NCBI GenBank assembly: GCA_037576195.1 | Contig: CM075104.1 | Span: 28,040,211-28,104,210 of the forward strand | From: Phytoseiulus persimilis | Lineage: Eukaryota; Arthropoda; Arachnida; Mesostigmata; Phytoseiidae | DNA length: 64,000 bases | Direction: 5' to 3' | Shown here: in pieces, positions 1 through 12,100 of the stretch | How positions within the stretch are numbered: position 1 is the first letter of the stretch | Layout: each line of letters begins with the position of its first letter | Made by a program: the position numbers and the translations under genes | Notes under the pieces: model-generated | What the model was told of the DNA's origin: nothing | The model's database searches: none | The model's input: the letters and a program-made list of their open reading frames with translations, nothing else

Positions 1-400
1 CGCTGCAAATACTTATTTTTCGATACTACCCCCGGAAAAAAACGCCCGAGATGATCTTTATTCGCCAGCATCACTCTCTTCTGAGCCTGTCTCTCCATCT
101 GAGGGTATGAACAGATCGGTAAACGCTTCCGCTGGGCGCAGAACTGATGGAGGTACCTGGCATGGGCTGGGTAGGAGACTGAGGCCGCGTTCGGGCAGTT
201 ACACCAGTAGCGTCGGATCCCTCCTACGCTCTCTCTCCCGGGCCCGTAGTCGATGTAGATGCGATGAGTTGTGCGTTCCCTGTGACGCGACCTGACTTCG
301 AGGTGAAGTATGATCGGTGCTTCTTAGATGAACGTCATGTTGACGTTGTTTCCCTCGTCTATCGCTTCCGCCAAGTAGGATGAAGCCAAATTTATTTGGT
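1..400. other. Left flank, no gene recognised
   Basis: Unique, moderately GC-rich sequence. The only open frame of note is about 62 codons and resembles nothing recognised. No RNA gene, repeat or convincing splice structure was seen. Confidence 0.5.
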
Positions 401-584
401 ACTAGCCGGGCTTCGGCCGACTACGCTGGCCGACCCGTCCCTTGCTTCGGGAGTCTACTGCTGACAGACACACATTGCCTCACATGTAGTGTTATGAGAC
501 CTTCGGGAGTGGCCACCGATTCTCGATAGGATTCTGACCTGGACTCGAGGCACTTTCCTCTCTCTTCACTTGGTCAGCATCATG
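401..584 (-). mobile_element. Helitron-like terminal region bordering satellite array A
   Basis: The stretch from ACTAGCCGGGCTTCGGCC onward and the stretch just before the array (GGCACTTTCCTCTCTCTTC then TGGTCAGCAT) match, in reverse complement, the sequence at about 31850-31965 next to array C. Both copies put a GGCC-rich inverted repeat (stem of the type GGCCGAC/GTCGGCC) roughly 100-180 bp outside the satellite. Two arrays therefore share one non-satellite border, which makes that border part of the repeated element and not a random flank. The middle, about 440-545, has no clear match at 31.9 kb. The Helitron-like assignment is inferred from the other end of array C. Confidence 0.4.
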
Positions 585-667
585 GTTTCGAGAAGTATGG
601 TCAGATTGGTGTCGTAATCACCCCTCCAGACTCGGAGAAACATGGTCCGATTGGTCTCGGGATCACC

Positions 668-3600
668 TCTCTAAAGTTGGAAAGTAATGGCCAGATTGGT
701 CTCGGAATCACCCCTCCAGAGTTGGAAAGTGATGGCCAGATTGGTCTCGGAATCACCACTCCAGAGTTGGAAAGTAATGGCCAGATTGGTCTCGGAATCA
801 CCCTCTCCAGAGTTGGGAAGTAATGCTCAGATTGGTCTCGGAATCACCCCTCCAGAGTTGGGAAGTAATGCTCAGACTGGTCTCGGAATCATCCCTCCAG
901 AGTAGGGAAGTAATGCTCAGATTGACCCCGGAATCATCCCTCCAGAGTTGGGAAGTAATGCTCAGATTGACCCCGGAATCACCCCTCTAGAGTTGGGAAG
1001 TAATGCTTAGATTGGTCTCGGAATCACCCCTCCAGAGTTGGAAAGTAATGCTCAGATTGACCCCGGAATCACCCCTCCAGAGTTGGAAAGTAATGGCTAG
1101 ATTGGTACCGGAATCACCCGTCCAGAGTTGGAAAGTAATGGCCAGATTGGTCTCAGAATCATCCCTCCAGAGTTGGAAATTAATGGCCAGATTGGTCTCG
1201 GAATCACCCCTCCAGAGTTGGAAAGTAATGGCTAGATTGGTACCGGAATCACCCCTCCAGAGTTGTGAAGTAATGCTCAGATTGACCCCGGAATCACCCC
1301 TCCAGAGTTGGGAAGTAATGCTCAGATTGGTCTCGGAATCACCCCTCCAGAGTTGGGAAGTAATGCTCAGATTGGTCTCGGAATCACCCCTCTAGAGTTG
1401 GAAAGTAATGGCTAGATTGGTACCGGAATCACCCCTCCAGAGTTGGGAAGTAATGGCCAGATTGGTCTTAGAATCATCCCTCCAGAGTTGGAAAGTAATG
1501 GCCAGATTGGTCTCGGAATCACCCCTCCAGAGTTGGAAAGTAATGGCTAGATTGGTACCGGAATCACCCCTCCAGAGTTGGGAAGTAATGCTCAGATTGA
1601 TCCCGGAATCACCCTCCTTGAGTTGGGAAGTAAGGCTCAGATTGGTCTCGGAATCACCCCTCCAGAGTTGGGAAGTAATGCTCAGATTGGTCTCGGAATC
1701 ACCCATCCAGAGTTGGAAAGTAATGGCCAGATTGGTCTGGGAATCACCCCTCCAGAGCTGGAAAGTAATGGCCAGATTGGTCCCGGAATCACCCCTCCAG
1801 AGTTGGAAAGTAATGGCCAGATTGGTCCCGGAATCACCCCTTCAGAGTTGGAAACTAATGGCCAGATTGGTCTCAGAATCATCCCTCCCGAGTTGGAAAC
1901 TAATGGCCAGATTGGTCTTGGAATCACCCCTCCAGAGTTGGAAAGTAATGGCTAGATTGGTACCGGAATCACCCCTCCAGAGTTGGAAAGTAATGGCCAG
2001 ATTGGTCTGGGAATCACCCCTCCAGAGCTGGAAAGTAATGGCCAGATTGGTCCCGGAATCACCCCTCCAGAGTTGGAAACTAATGGCCAGATTGGTCTCA
2101 GAATCATCCCTCCAGAGTTGGAAACTAATGGCCAGATATGTCTCAGAATCATCCCTCCAGAGTTGGAAACTAATGGCCAGATTGGTCTCGGAATCACCCC
2201 TCCAGAGTTGGAAAGTAATGGCTAGATTGGTACCGGAATCACCCCTCCAGAGTTGGGAAGTAATGCTCAGATTGGTCTCGGAATCACCCCTCCAGAGTTG
2301 GGAAGTAATGCTCAGATTGGTCTCGGAATCACCCCTCTAGAGTTGGAAAGTAATGGCTAGATTGGTACCGGAATCACCCCTCCAGAGTTGGAAAGTAATG
2401 CTCAGATTGGTCTCGGAGTCACCCCTCCAGAGTTGGAAAGTAATGCTCAGATTGACCCGGAATCACCCCTCCAGAGTTGGAGAGTAATACTCAGATTGAC
2501 CAAGGAATCACCCCTCCAGAGTTGGGAAGTAATGCTCAGGTTGACCCCGGAATCACCCCTCCAGAGTTGGGAAGTAATGGCCAGATTGGTCTCGGAATCA
2601 CACCTCCAGAGTTGGAAAGTAATGCTCAGATTGGTCTCGGAATCACCCCTCCAGAGTTGGAGAGTATTACTCAGATTGACCAAGGAATCACCCCTCCAGA
2701 GTTGGGAAGTAATGGCCAGATTGGTCTCGGAATCACCCCTCCAGACTTGGAAAGTAATGCTCAGATTGGTCACGGAATCACCTCTCTAAAGTTGGAAAGT
2801 AATGGCCAGATTGGTCTCGGAATCACCCCTCCAGAGTTGGAAAGTGATGGCCAGATTGGTCTCGGAATCACCACTCCAGAGTTGGAAAGTAATGGCCAGA
2901 TTGGTCTCGGAATCACCCTCTCCAGAGTTGGGAAGTAATGCTCAGATTGGTCTCGGAATCACCCCTCCAGAGTTGGGAAGTAATGCTCAGACTGGTCTCG
3001 GAATCATCCCTCCAGAGTAGGGAAGTAATGCTCAGATTGACCCCGGAATCATCCCTCCAGAGTTGGGAAGTAATGCTCAGATTGACCCCGGAATCACCCC
3101 TCTAGAGTTGGGAAGTAATGCTTAGATTGGTCTCGGAATCACCCCTCCAGAGTTGGAAAGTGATGCTCAGATTGACCCCGGAATCACCCCTCCAGAGTTG
3201 GAAAGTAATGGCTAGATTGGTACCGGAATCACCCCTCCAGAGTTGGAAAGTAATGGCCAGATTGGTCTCAGAATCATCCCTCCAGAGTTGGAAATTAATG
3301 GCCAGATTGGTCTCGGAATCACCCCTCCAGAGTTGGAAAGTAATGGCTAGATTGGTACCGGAATCACCCCTCCAGAGTTGTGAAGTAATGCTCAGATTGA
3401 CCCCGGAATCACCCCTCCAGAGTTGGGAAGTAATGCTCAGATTGGTCTCGGAATCACCCCTCCAGAGTTGGGAAGTAATGCTCAGATTGGTCTCGGAATC
3501 ACCCCTCTAGAGTTGGAAAGTAATGGCTAGATTGGTACCGGAATCACCCCTCCAGAGTTGGGAAGTAATGGCCAGATTGGTCTTAGAATCATCCCTCCAG

Positions 3601-4470
3601 AGTTGGAAAGTAATGGCCAGATTGGTCTCGGAATCACCCCTCCAGAGTTGGAAAGTAATGGCTAGATTGGTACCGGAATCACCCCTCCAGAGTTGGGAAG
3701 TAATGCTCAGATTGATCCCGGAATCACCCTCCTAGAGTTGGGAAGTAAGGCTCAGATTGGTCTCGGAATCACCCCTCCAGAGTTGGGAAGTAATGCTCAG
3801 ATTGGTCTCGGAATCACCCATCCAGAGTTGGAAAGTAATGGCCAGATTGGTCTGGGAATCACCCCTCCAGAGCTGGAAAGTAATGGCCAGATTGGTCCCG
3901 GAATCACCCCTCCAGAGTTGGAAAGTAATGGCCAGATTGGTCCCGGAATCACCCCTTCAGAGTTGGAAACTAATGGCCAGATTGGTCTCAGAATCATCCC
4001 TCCCGAGTTGGAAACTAATGGCCAGATTGGTCTCGGAATCACCCCTCCAGAGTTGGAAAGTAATGGCTAGATTGGTACCGGAATCACCCCTCCAGAGTTG
4101 GAAAGTAATGGCCAGATTGGTCTGGGAATCACCCCTCCAGAGCTGGAAACTAATGGCCAGATTGGTCTCAGAATCATCCCTCCAGAGTTGGAAACTAATG
4201 GCCAGATTGGTCTCAGAATCATCCCTCCAGAGTTGGAAACTAATGGCCAGATTGGTCTCGGAATCACCCCTCCAGAGTTGGAAAGTAATGGCTAGATTGG
4301 TACCGGAATCACCCCTCCAGAGTTGGGAAGTAATGCTCAGATTGGTCTCGGAATCACCCCTCCAGAGTTGGGAAGTAATGCTCAGATTGGTCTCGGAATC
4401 ACCCCTCTAGAGTTGGAAAGTAATGGCTAGATTGGTACCGGAATCACCCCTCCAGAGTTGGAAAGTAATG
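668..4470 (+). repeat. Higher-order repeat, 2115-bp period
   Basis: A block of 47 units (about 668-2400) recurs 2115 bp downstream (about 2783-4470) with the same order of unit variants, including the rare AAGGCTCAG, GAGTAGGGAAG and TTGTGAAG units. The second copy lacks one 45-bp unit near 4140. This is recent block duplication by unequal exchange, not independent drift of single units. Confidence 0.85.
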
Positions 4471-6813
4471 CTCAGATTGACCCCGGAATCACCCCTCCAG
4501 AGTTGGGAAGTAATGCTCAGATTGGTCTCGGAATCACCCCTCCAGAGTTGGGAAGTAATGCTCAGATTGGTCTCGGAATCACCCCTCTAGAGTTGGAAAG
4601 TAATGGCTAGATTGGTACCGGAATCACCCCTCCAGAGTTGGAAAGTAATGCTCAGATTGACCCCGGAATCACCCCTCCAGAGTTGGGAAGTAATGCTCAG
4701 ATTGATCCCGGTATCACCTTTCTAGAGTTGGGAAGTAAGGCTCAGATTGGTCTCGGAATCACCCCTCCAGAGTTGGGAAGTAATGCTCAGATTGGTCTCG
4801 GAATCACCCCTCCAGAGTTGGAGAGTAATACTCAGATTGACCAAGGAATCACCCCTCCAGAGTTGGGAAGTAATGCTCAGATTGACCCCGGAATCACCCC
4901 TCCAGAGTTGGAAAGTAATGCTCAGATTGACCCCGGAATCACACCTCCACAGTTAGGAAGTAATGCTCAGATTGGTCTCGGGATCACCCCTCCTGATTTG
5001 GAAAGTAATACTCAGATTTGTCTCGGAATCACCCCTCCAGAGTTGGGAAGTAATGCTCAGATTGGTCTCGGAGTCACTCCTCCAGAGTTGGAAAGTAATG
5101 CTCAGATTGACCCGGAATCACCCCTCCAGAGTTGGAAAGTTATGCTCAGATTGACCCCGGAATCACACCTCCAGAGTTGGAAAGTAATGCTCAGATTGGT
5201 CTCGGAATCACCCCTCCTGATTTGGAAAGTAATGCTCAGATTGACCCGGAATCACCCCTCCAGAGTTGGAAAGTAATGCTCAGATTTACCCCGGAATCAC
5301 ACCTCCACAGTTGGGAAGTAATGCTCAGATTGGTCTCGGAATCACCCCTCCTGATTTGGAAAGTAATACTCAGATTTGTCTCGGAATCACCCCTCAAGAG
5401 TTGGGAAGTAATGCTCAGATTGGTCTCGGAGTCACCCCTCCAGAGTTGGAAATTATACTCAGATTGACCAAGGAATCACCCCTCCAGAGTCGGGAAGTAA
5501 TGCTCAGATTGACCCCGGAATCACCCCTCCAGAGTTGGGAAGTAATGCTCAGATTGACCCCGGAATCACCCCTCCAGAGTTGGAAAGTAATGCTCAGATT
5601 GACCCCGGAATCACACCTCCACAGTTGGGAAGTAATGCTCAGATTGGTCTCGGAATCACCCCTCCTGATTTGGAAAGTAATACTCAGATTTGTCTCGGAA
5701 TCACCCCTCCAGAGTTGGGAAGTAATGCTCAGATTGGTCTCGGAGTCACCCCTCCAGAGTTGGAGAGTAATACTCAGATTGACCAAGGAATCACCCCTCC
5801 AGAGTCGGGAAGTAATGCTCAGATTGACCCCGGAATCACCCCTCCAGATTTGGGAAGCAATGCTCAGATTGACCCCGGAATCACACCTCCAGAGTTGGAA
5901 AGTAATGGCCAGATTGGTCTCGGAATCACACCTCCAGAGTTGGAAAGTAATGCTCAGATTGGTCTCGGAGTCACCCCTCCAGAGTTGGAAAGTAATGCTC
6001 AGATTGACCCGGAATCACCCCTCCAGAGTTGGAAAGTTATGCTCAGATTGACCCCGGAATCACACCTCCAGAGTTGGAAAGTAATGCTCAGATTGGTCTC
6101 GGAATCACCCCTCCTGATTTGGAAAGTAATTCTCAGATTTGTCTCGGAATCACCCCTCCAGAGTTGGGAAGTAATGCTCAGATTGGTCTTGGAATCACTC
6201 CTCCAGAGTTGGAAAGTAATGCTCAGATTGGTCTCGGAATCACCCCTCCAGAGTTGGAGAGTAATACTCAGATTGACCAAGGAATCACCCCTCCAGAGTT
6301 GGGAAGTAATGGCCAGATTGGTCTCGGAATCACCCCTCCAGAGTTGGAAAGTAATGCTCAGATTGGTCACGGAATCACCTCTCTAAAGCTGGAAAGTAAT
6401 GGCCAGATTGGTCTGGGAATCACCCCTCCAGAGTTGGAAATTAATGCTCAAATTGACCCGGAATCACCCCTCCAGAGTTGGAAAGTAATGCTCAGATTGA
6501 CCCCGGAATCACACCTCCACAGTTGGGGAGTAATGCTCAGATTGGTCTCGGAATCACCCCTCCTGATTTGGAAAGTAATACTCAGATTTGTCTCGGAATC
6601 ACCCCTCCAGAGTTGGGAAGTAATGCTCAGATTGGTCTCGGAGTCACCCCTCCAGAGTTGGAGAGTAATACTCAGATTGACCAAGGAATCACCCCTCCAG
6701 AGTTGGGAAGTAATGCTCAGATTGACCCCGGAATCACCCCTCCAGAGTTGGGAAGTAATGCTCAGATTGATCCCGGTATCACCTTTCTAGGGTTGGGAAG
6801 TAAGGCTCAGATT

Positions 6814-8880
6814 GGTCACGGAATCACCTCTCTAAAGTTGGAAAGTAATGGCCAGATTGGTCTGGGAATCACCCCTCCAGAGTTGGAAAGTAATGCTCAG
6901 ATTGACCCGGAATCACCCCTCCAGAGTTGGAAAGTAATGCTCAGATTGACCCCGGAATCACACCTCCACAGTTGGGAAGTAATGCTCAGATTGGTCTCGG
7001 AATCACCCCTCCTGATTTGGAAAGTAATACTCAGATTTGTCTCGGAATCACCCCTCCAGAGTTGGGAAGTAATGCTCAGATTGGTCTCGGAGTCACCCCT
7101 CCAGAGTTGGAGAGTAATACTCAGATTGACCAAGGAATCACCCCTCCAGAGTTGGGAAGTAATGCTCAGATTGACCCCGGAATCACCCCTCCAGAGTTGG
7201 GAAGTAATGCTCAGATTGATCCCGGTATCACCTTTCCAGAGTTGGGAAGTGAGGCTCAGATTGGTCTCGGAATCACCCCTCCAGAGTTGGGAAGTAATGC
7301 TCAGATTGGTCTCGGAATCACCCCTCCAGAGTTGGAGAGTAATACTCAGATTGACCAAGGAATCACCCCTCCAGAGTTGGGAAGTAATGCTCAGATTGAC
7401 CCCGGAATCACCCCTCCAGAGTTGGAAAGTAATGCTCAGATTGACCCCGGAATCACACCTCCACAGTTGGGAAGTAATGCTCAGATTGGTCTCGGAATCA
7501 CCCCTCCTGATTTGGAAAGTAATACTCAGATTTGTCTCGGAATCACCCCTCCAGAGTTGGGAAGTAATGCTCAGATTGGTCTCGGAATCACCCCTCCAGA
7601 GTTGGACAGTAATACTCAGATTGACCAAGGAATCACCCCTCCAGAGTTGGGAAGTAATGCTCAGATTGACCCCGGAATCACACCTCCAGAGTTGGAAAGT
7701 AATGGCCAGATTGGTCTCGGAGTCACCCCTCCAGAGTTGGAGAGTAATACTCAGATTGACCAAGGAATCACCCCTCCAGAGTTGGGAAGTAATGCTCAGA
7801 TTGACCCCGGAATCACCCCTCCAGAGTTGGGAAGTAATGCTCAGATTGATCCCGGTATCACCTTTCTAGGGTTGGGAAGTAAGGCTCAGATTGGTCACGG
7901 AATCACCTCTCTAAAGTTGGAAAGTAATGGCCAGATTGGTCTGGGAATCACCCCTCCAGAGTTGGAAAGTAATGCTCAGATTGACCCGGAATCACCCCTC
8001 CAGAGTTGGAAAGTAATGCTCAGATTGACCCCGGAATCACACCTCCACAGTTGGGAAGTAATGCTCAGATTGGTCTCGGAATCACCCCTCCTGATTTGGA
8101 AAGTAATACTCAGATTTGTCTCGGAATCACCCCTCCAGAGTTGGGAAGTAATGCTCAGATTGGTCTCGGAGTCACCCCTCCAGAGTTGGAGAGTAATACT
8201 CAGATTGACCAAGGAATCACCCCTCCAGAGTTGGGAAGTAATGCTCAGATTGACCCCGGAATCACCCCTCCAGAGTTGGGAAGTAATGCTCAGATTGATC
8301 CCGGTATCACCTTTCCAGAGTTGGGAAGTAAGGCTCAGATTGGTCTCGGAATCACCCCTCCAGAGTTGGGAAGTAATGCTCAGATTGGTCTCGGAATCAC
8401 CCCTCCAGAGTTGGAGAGTAATACTCAGATTGACCAAGGAATCACCCCTCCAGAGTTGGGAAGTAATGCTCAGATTGACCCCGGAATCACCCCTCCAGAG
8501 TTGGAAAGTAATGCTCAGATTGACCCCGGAATCACACCTCCACAGTTGGGAAGTAATGCTCAGATTGGTCTCGGAATCACCCCTCCTGATTTGGAAAGTA
8601 ATACTCAGATTTGTCTCGGAATCACCCCTCCAGAGTTGGGAAGTAATGCTCAGATTGGTCTCGGAATCACCCCTCCAGAGTTGGACAGTAATACTCAGAT
8701 TGACCAAGGAATCACCCCTCCAGAGTTGGGAAGTAATGCTCAGATTGACCCCGGAATCACACCTCCAGAGTTGGAAAGTAATGGCCAGATTGGTCTCGGA
8801 ATCACACCTCCAGAGTTGGAAAGTAATGCTCAGATTGGTCTCGGAATCACACCTCCGGAGTTGGAAAGTAATGCTCAGAT
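6814..8880 (+). repeat. Higher-order repeat, 1079-bp period
   Basis: Two near-identical blocks start at the GGTCACGGAATCACCTCTC variant (6814 and 7893). The period is 24 units minus 1 bp, because each block holds one 44-bp unit with GACCCGG. A third, shorter relative begins near 6365, 449 bp upstream of the first. The SINE at 8894 lies just beyond the second block. Confidence 0.8.
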
Positions 8881-8893
8881 TGGTCTCGGAGTC

Positions 8894-9167
8894 GTCGGCT
8901 CGTTGGCCGTGTGGCATAAACCAACGCCTTGGGTGCCACGCTAAGCTAGCAATCGCGGGTTCGATCCCCGGCCGGGACAACAAATTTCTTGAGTGGTAAA
9001 AAGAGGATTCAATTTATATCAGAATTGAATCTGAACCATCTTAAGACCCAAGCCCACCGTCCGCAATGGGATTTGCGAGGCGATAGGGAGTGTTTCTGAA
9101 GCAATACCGAAAGGTGATTCCGGGACACTTCTGAGGGCTGGCTGAGAGGTTCAGCCGGAAAACAAAA
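8894..9167 (+). mobile_element. tRNA-derived SINE, full length, inside satellite
   Basis: A 274-bp insertion flanked by the perfect 12-bp duplication GGTCTCGGAGTC (8882-8893 and 9168-9179). The 5' part is tRNA-like: an A-box-like TGGCCGTGTGG at 8904-8914 and a canonical B box GGTTCGATCCC at 8958-8968, which together would recruit RNA polymerase III. The body runs through an AT-rich middle to an A-rich tail (GGAAAACAAAA). Two further copies on the minus strand at 53956-54154 and 58952-59226 confirm it as a dispersed family. It has no coding capacity and depends on a partner LINE. The family name is not known to me. Confidence 0.92.
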
Positions 9168-12100
9168 GGTCTCGGAGTCACCCCTCCAGAGTTGGAAAGT
9201 AATGCTCAGATTGACCCGGAATCACCCCTCCAGAGTTGGAAAGTAATGCTCAGATTGACCCCGGAATCACACCTCCAGAGTTGGAAAGTAATGCTCAGAT
9301 TGGTCTTGGAAGCACCCCTCCAGAGTTGGAAAGTAATGCTCAGATTGGTCTCGGAATCACACCTCCAGAGTTGGAAAGTAATGCTCAGATTGGTCTCGGA
9401 ATCACCCCTCCAGAGTTGGGAAGTAATGCTCAGATTGGTCTCGGAATCACCCCTCCAGAGTTGGAAAGTAATGCTCAGATTGGTCTTGGAAGCACCCCTC
9501 CAGAGTTGGAAAGTAATGCTCAGATTGGTCTCGGAATCACACCTCCAGAGTTGGAAAGTAATGCTCAGATTGGTCTCGGAATCACCCCTCCAGAGTTGGG
9601 AAGTAATGCTCAGATTGGTCTTGGAATCACCCCTCCAGAGTTGGAAAGTAATGCTCAGATTGGTCTTGGAATTACCCCTCCAGAGTTGGGAAGTAATGCT
9701 CAGATTGGTCTCGGAATCACCCCTCCAGAGTTGGGAAGTAATGCTCAGATTGGTCTCGGAATCACCCCTCCAGAGTTGGGAAGTAATGCTCAGATTGGTC
9801 TCGGAATCACCCCTCCAGAGTTGGAAAGTAATGCTCAGATTGGTCTCGGAATCACACCTCCAGAGTTGGAAAGTAATGCTCAGATTGGTCTCGGAGTCAC
9901 CCCTCCAGAGTTGGGAAGTTATGCTCAGATTGGTCTTGGAATCACCCCTCCAGAGTTGGAAAGTAATGCTCAGATTGGTCTCGGAATCACCCCTCCAGAG
10001 TTGGAAAGTAATGCTCAGATTGACCCCGGAATCACCCCTCCAGAGTTGGGAAGTTATGCTCAGATTGACCCCGGAATCACCCCTCCAGAGTTGGGAAGTA
10101 ATGCTCAGATTGGTCCCGGAATCACCCTTCTAGAGTTGGGAAGTAAGGCTCAGATTGGTCTCGGAATCACCCCTTCAGAGTTGGGAAGTAATGCTCAGAT
10201 TGGTCCCGGAATCACCCATCCAGAGTTGGAAAGTAATGGCCAGATTGGTCTGGGAATCACCCCTCCAGAGTTGGAAAGTAATGACCAGATTGGTCCCGGA
10301 ATCACCCCTCCAGAGTTGGAAAGTAATGGCCAGATTGGCCCCGGAATCACCTCTCTAAAGTTGGAAAATAATGGCCAGATTGGTCTCGGAATCACCAATC
10401 CAGAGTTGGAAAGTAATGGCCAGATTGGTCTCGGAATCACCCCTCCAGAGTTGGAGAGTAATGGCCAGATTAGTCTCGGAATCACCCCTCCAGAGTTGGG
10501 AAGTAATGGCCAGATTGGTCTCGGAATCACCCCTCCAGAGTTGGGAAGTAATGCTCAGATTGGTCTCGGAATCACCCATCCAGAGTTGGAAAGTAATGGC
10601 CAGATTGGTCTGGGAATCACCCCTCCAGAGTTGGAAAGTAATGGCCAGATTGGGCTCGGAATCACCAATCCAGAGTTGGAAAGTAATGGCCAGATTGGTC
10701 TCGGAATCACCCCTCCAGAGTTGGAGAGTAATGGCCAGATTAGTCTCGGAATCACCCCTCCAGAGTTGGGAAGTAATGGCCAGATTGGTCTCGGAATCAC
10801 CCCTCCAGAGTTGGGAAGTAATGCTCAGATTGGTCTCGGAATCACCCATCCAGAGTTGGAAAGTAATGGCCAGATTGGTCTGGGAATCACCCCTCCAGAG
10901 TTGGAAAGTAATGGCCAGATTGGTTCCGGAATCACCCCTCCAGAGTTGGAAAGTAATGGCCAGATTGGTCTGGGAATCACCCCTCCAGAGTTGGAAAGTG
11001 ACGCTCAGATTGACCCGGAATCACCCCTACAGAGTTGGAAAGTAATGCTCAGATTGACCCCGGAATCACACCTCCTGATTTGGGAAGTCATACTCAGATT
11101 TGTCTCGGAATCACCCCTCCAGAGTTGGGAAGTAATGCTCAGATTGGTCTCGGAATCACCCCTCCAGAGTTGGAAAGTAATACTCAGATTGACCCCGGAA
11201 TCACCCCTCCAGAGTTGGGAAGTAATGCTCAGATTGACCCCGGAATCACCCCTCCAGAGTTGGGAAGTAATGCTCAATTTGGTCTCGGAATCACCCCTCC
11301 TGATTTGGAAAGTAATACTCAGATTGACCCCAGAATCACCCCTCCAGAGTTGGAAAGTAATGCTCAGATTGACCCCGGAATCACACCTCCAGAGTTGGAA
11401 AGTAATGCTCAGATTGGTCTCGGAATCACCCCTCCTGATTTGGGAAGTAATACTCAGATTTGTCTCGGAATCACGCCTCCAGAGTTGGGAAGTAATGCTC
11501 AGATTGGTCTCGGAATCACCCCTCCAGAGTTTGAAAGTAATATTCAGATTGAACCCGGAATCACCCCTCCAGAGTTGGGAAGTCATGCTCAGATTGACCC
11601 CGGAATCACCCCTCCAGAGTTGGGAAGTAATGCTCAGATTGACCCCGGAATCACACCTCCAGAGTTGCAAAGTAATGGCCAGATTGGTCTCGGAATCACA
11701 CCTCCAGAGTTGGAAAGTAATGCTCAGATTGGTCTCGGAGTCACCCCTCCAGAGTTGGGAGGTCATGCTCAGATTGGTCTTGGAATCACCCCTCCAGAGT
11801 TGGGAAGTAATGCTCAGATTGGTCTCGGAATCACCCCTCCAGAGTTGGGAAGTAATGCTCAGATTGGTCTCGGAATCACCCCTCCAGACTTGGGAAGTAA
11901 TGCTCAGATTGGTCTCGGAATCACCCCTCCAGACTTGGGAAGTAATGCTCAGATTGGTCTCGGAATCACCCCTCCTGATTTGGAAAGTAATACTCAGATT
12001 GACCCCGGAATCACCCCTCCAGAGTTGGAAAGTAATACTCAGACTGACCCCGGAATCACCCCTCCAGAATTGGGAAGTAATGCTCAGACTGACCCCGGAA

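Larger units (their letters stand above)
585..8893 (+). repeat. 45-bp satellite array A1
   Basis: About 184 head-to-tail copies of a 45-bp unit whose parts run GAATCACCCCTCCAGAG, TTGGAAAGTAATG, then CTCAGATTGACC or GCCAGATTGGTC variants. The first two units (585-660) are the most divergent, as expected at an array edge. Variation is concentrated at a few sites (GG/GA after TTG, GCC/CTC, GGTCTC/GACCCC/GGTACC). Some units are 44 bp because one C of GACCCC is missing, which shifts frame. Variants with TAATGGCTAG carry an in-frame stop. Because 45 is divisible by 3, long frames appear with 15-residue periods (for example LESNGQIGLGITPPE). These are not treated as genes. Confidence 0.97.

Noticed and set aside
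585..8893. CRISPR-like regular spacing of repeats
   Set aside because: Units abut head to tail with no unique spacers, and the setting is eukaryotic. It is a satellite.
8894..9030. A tRNA gene
   Set aside because: A and B boxes are present, but no clean cloverleaf forms. The sequence continues into a repeat body with an A-rich tail and target duplications, and it occurs in three copies, so it is a SINE.
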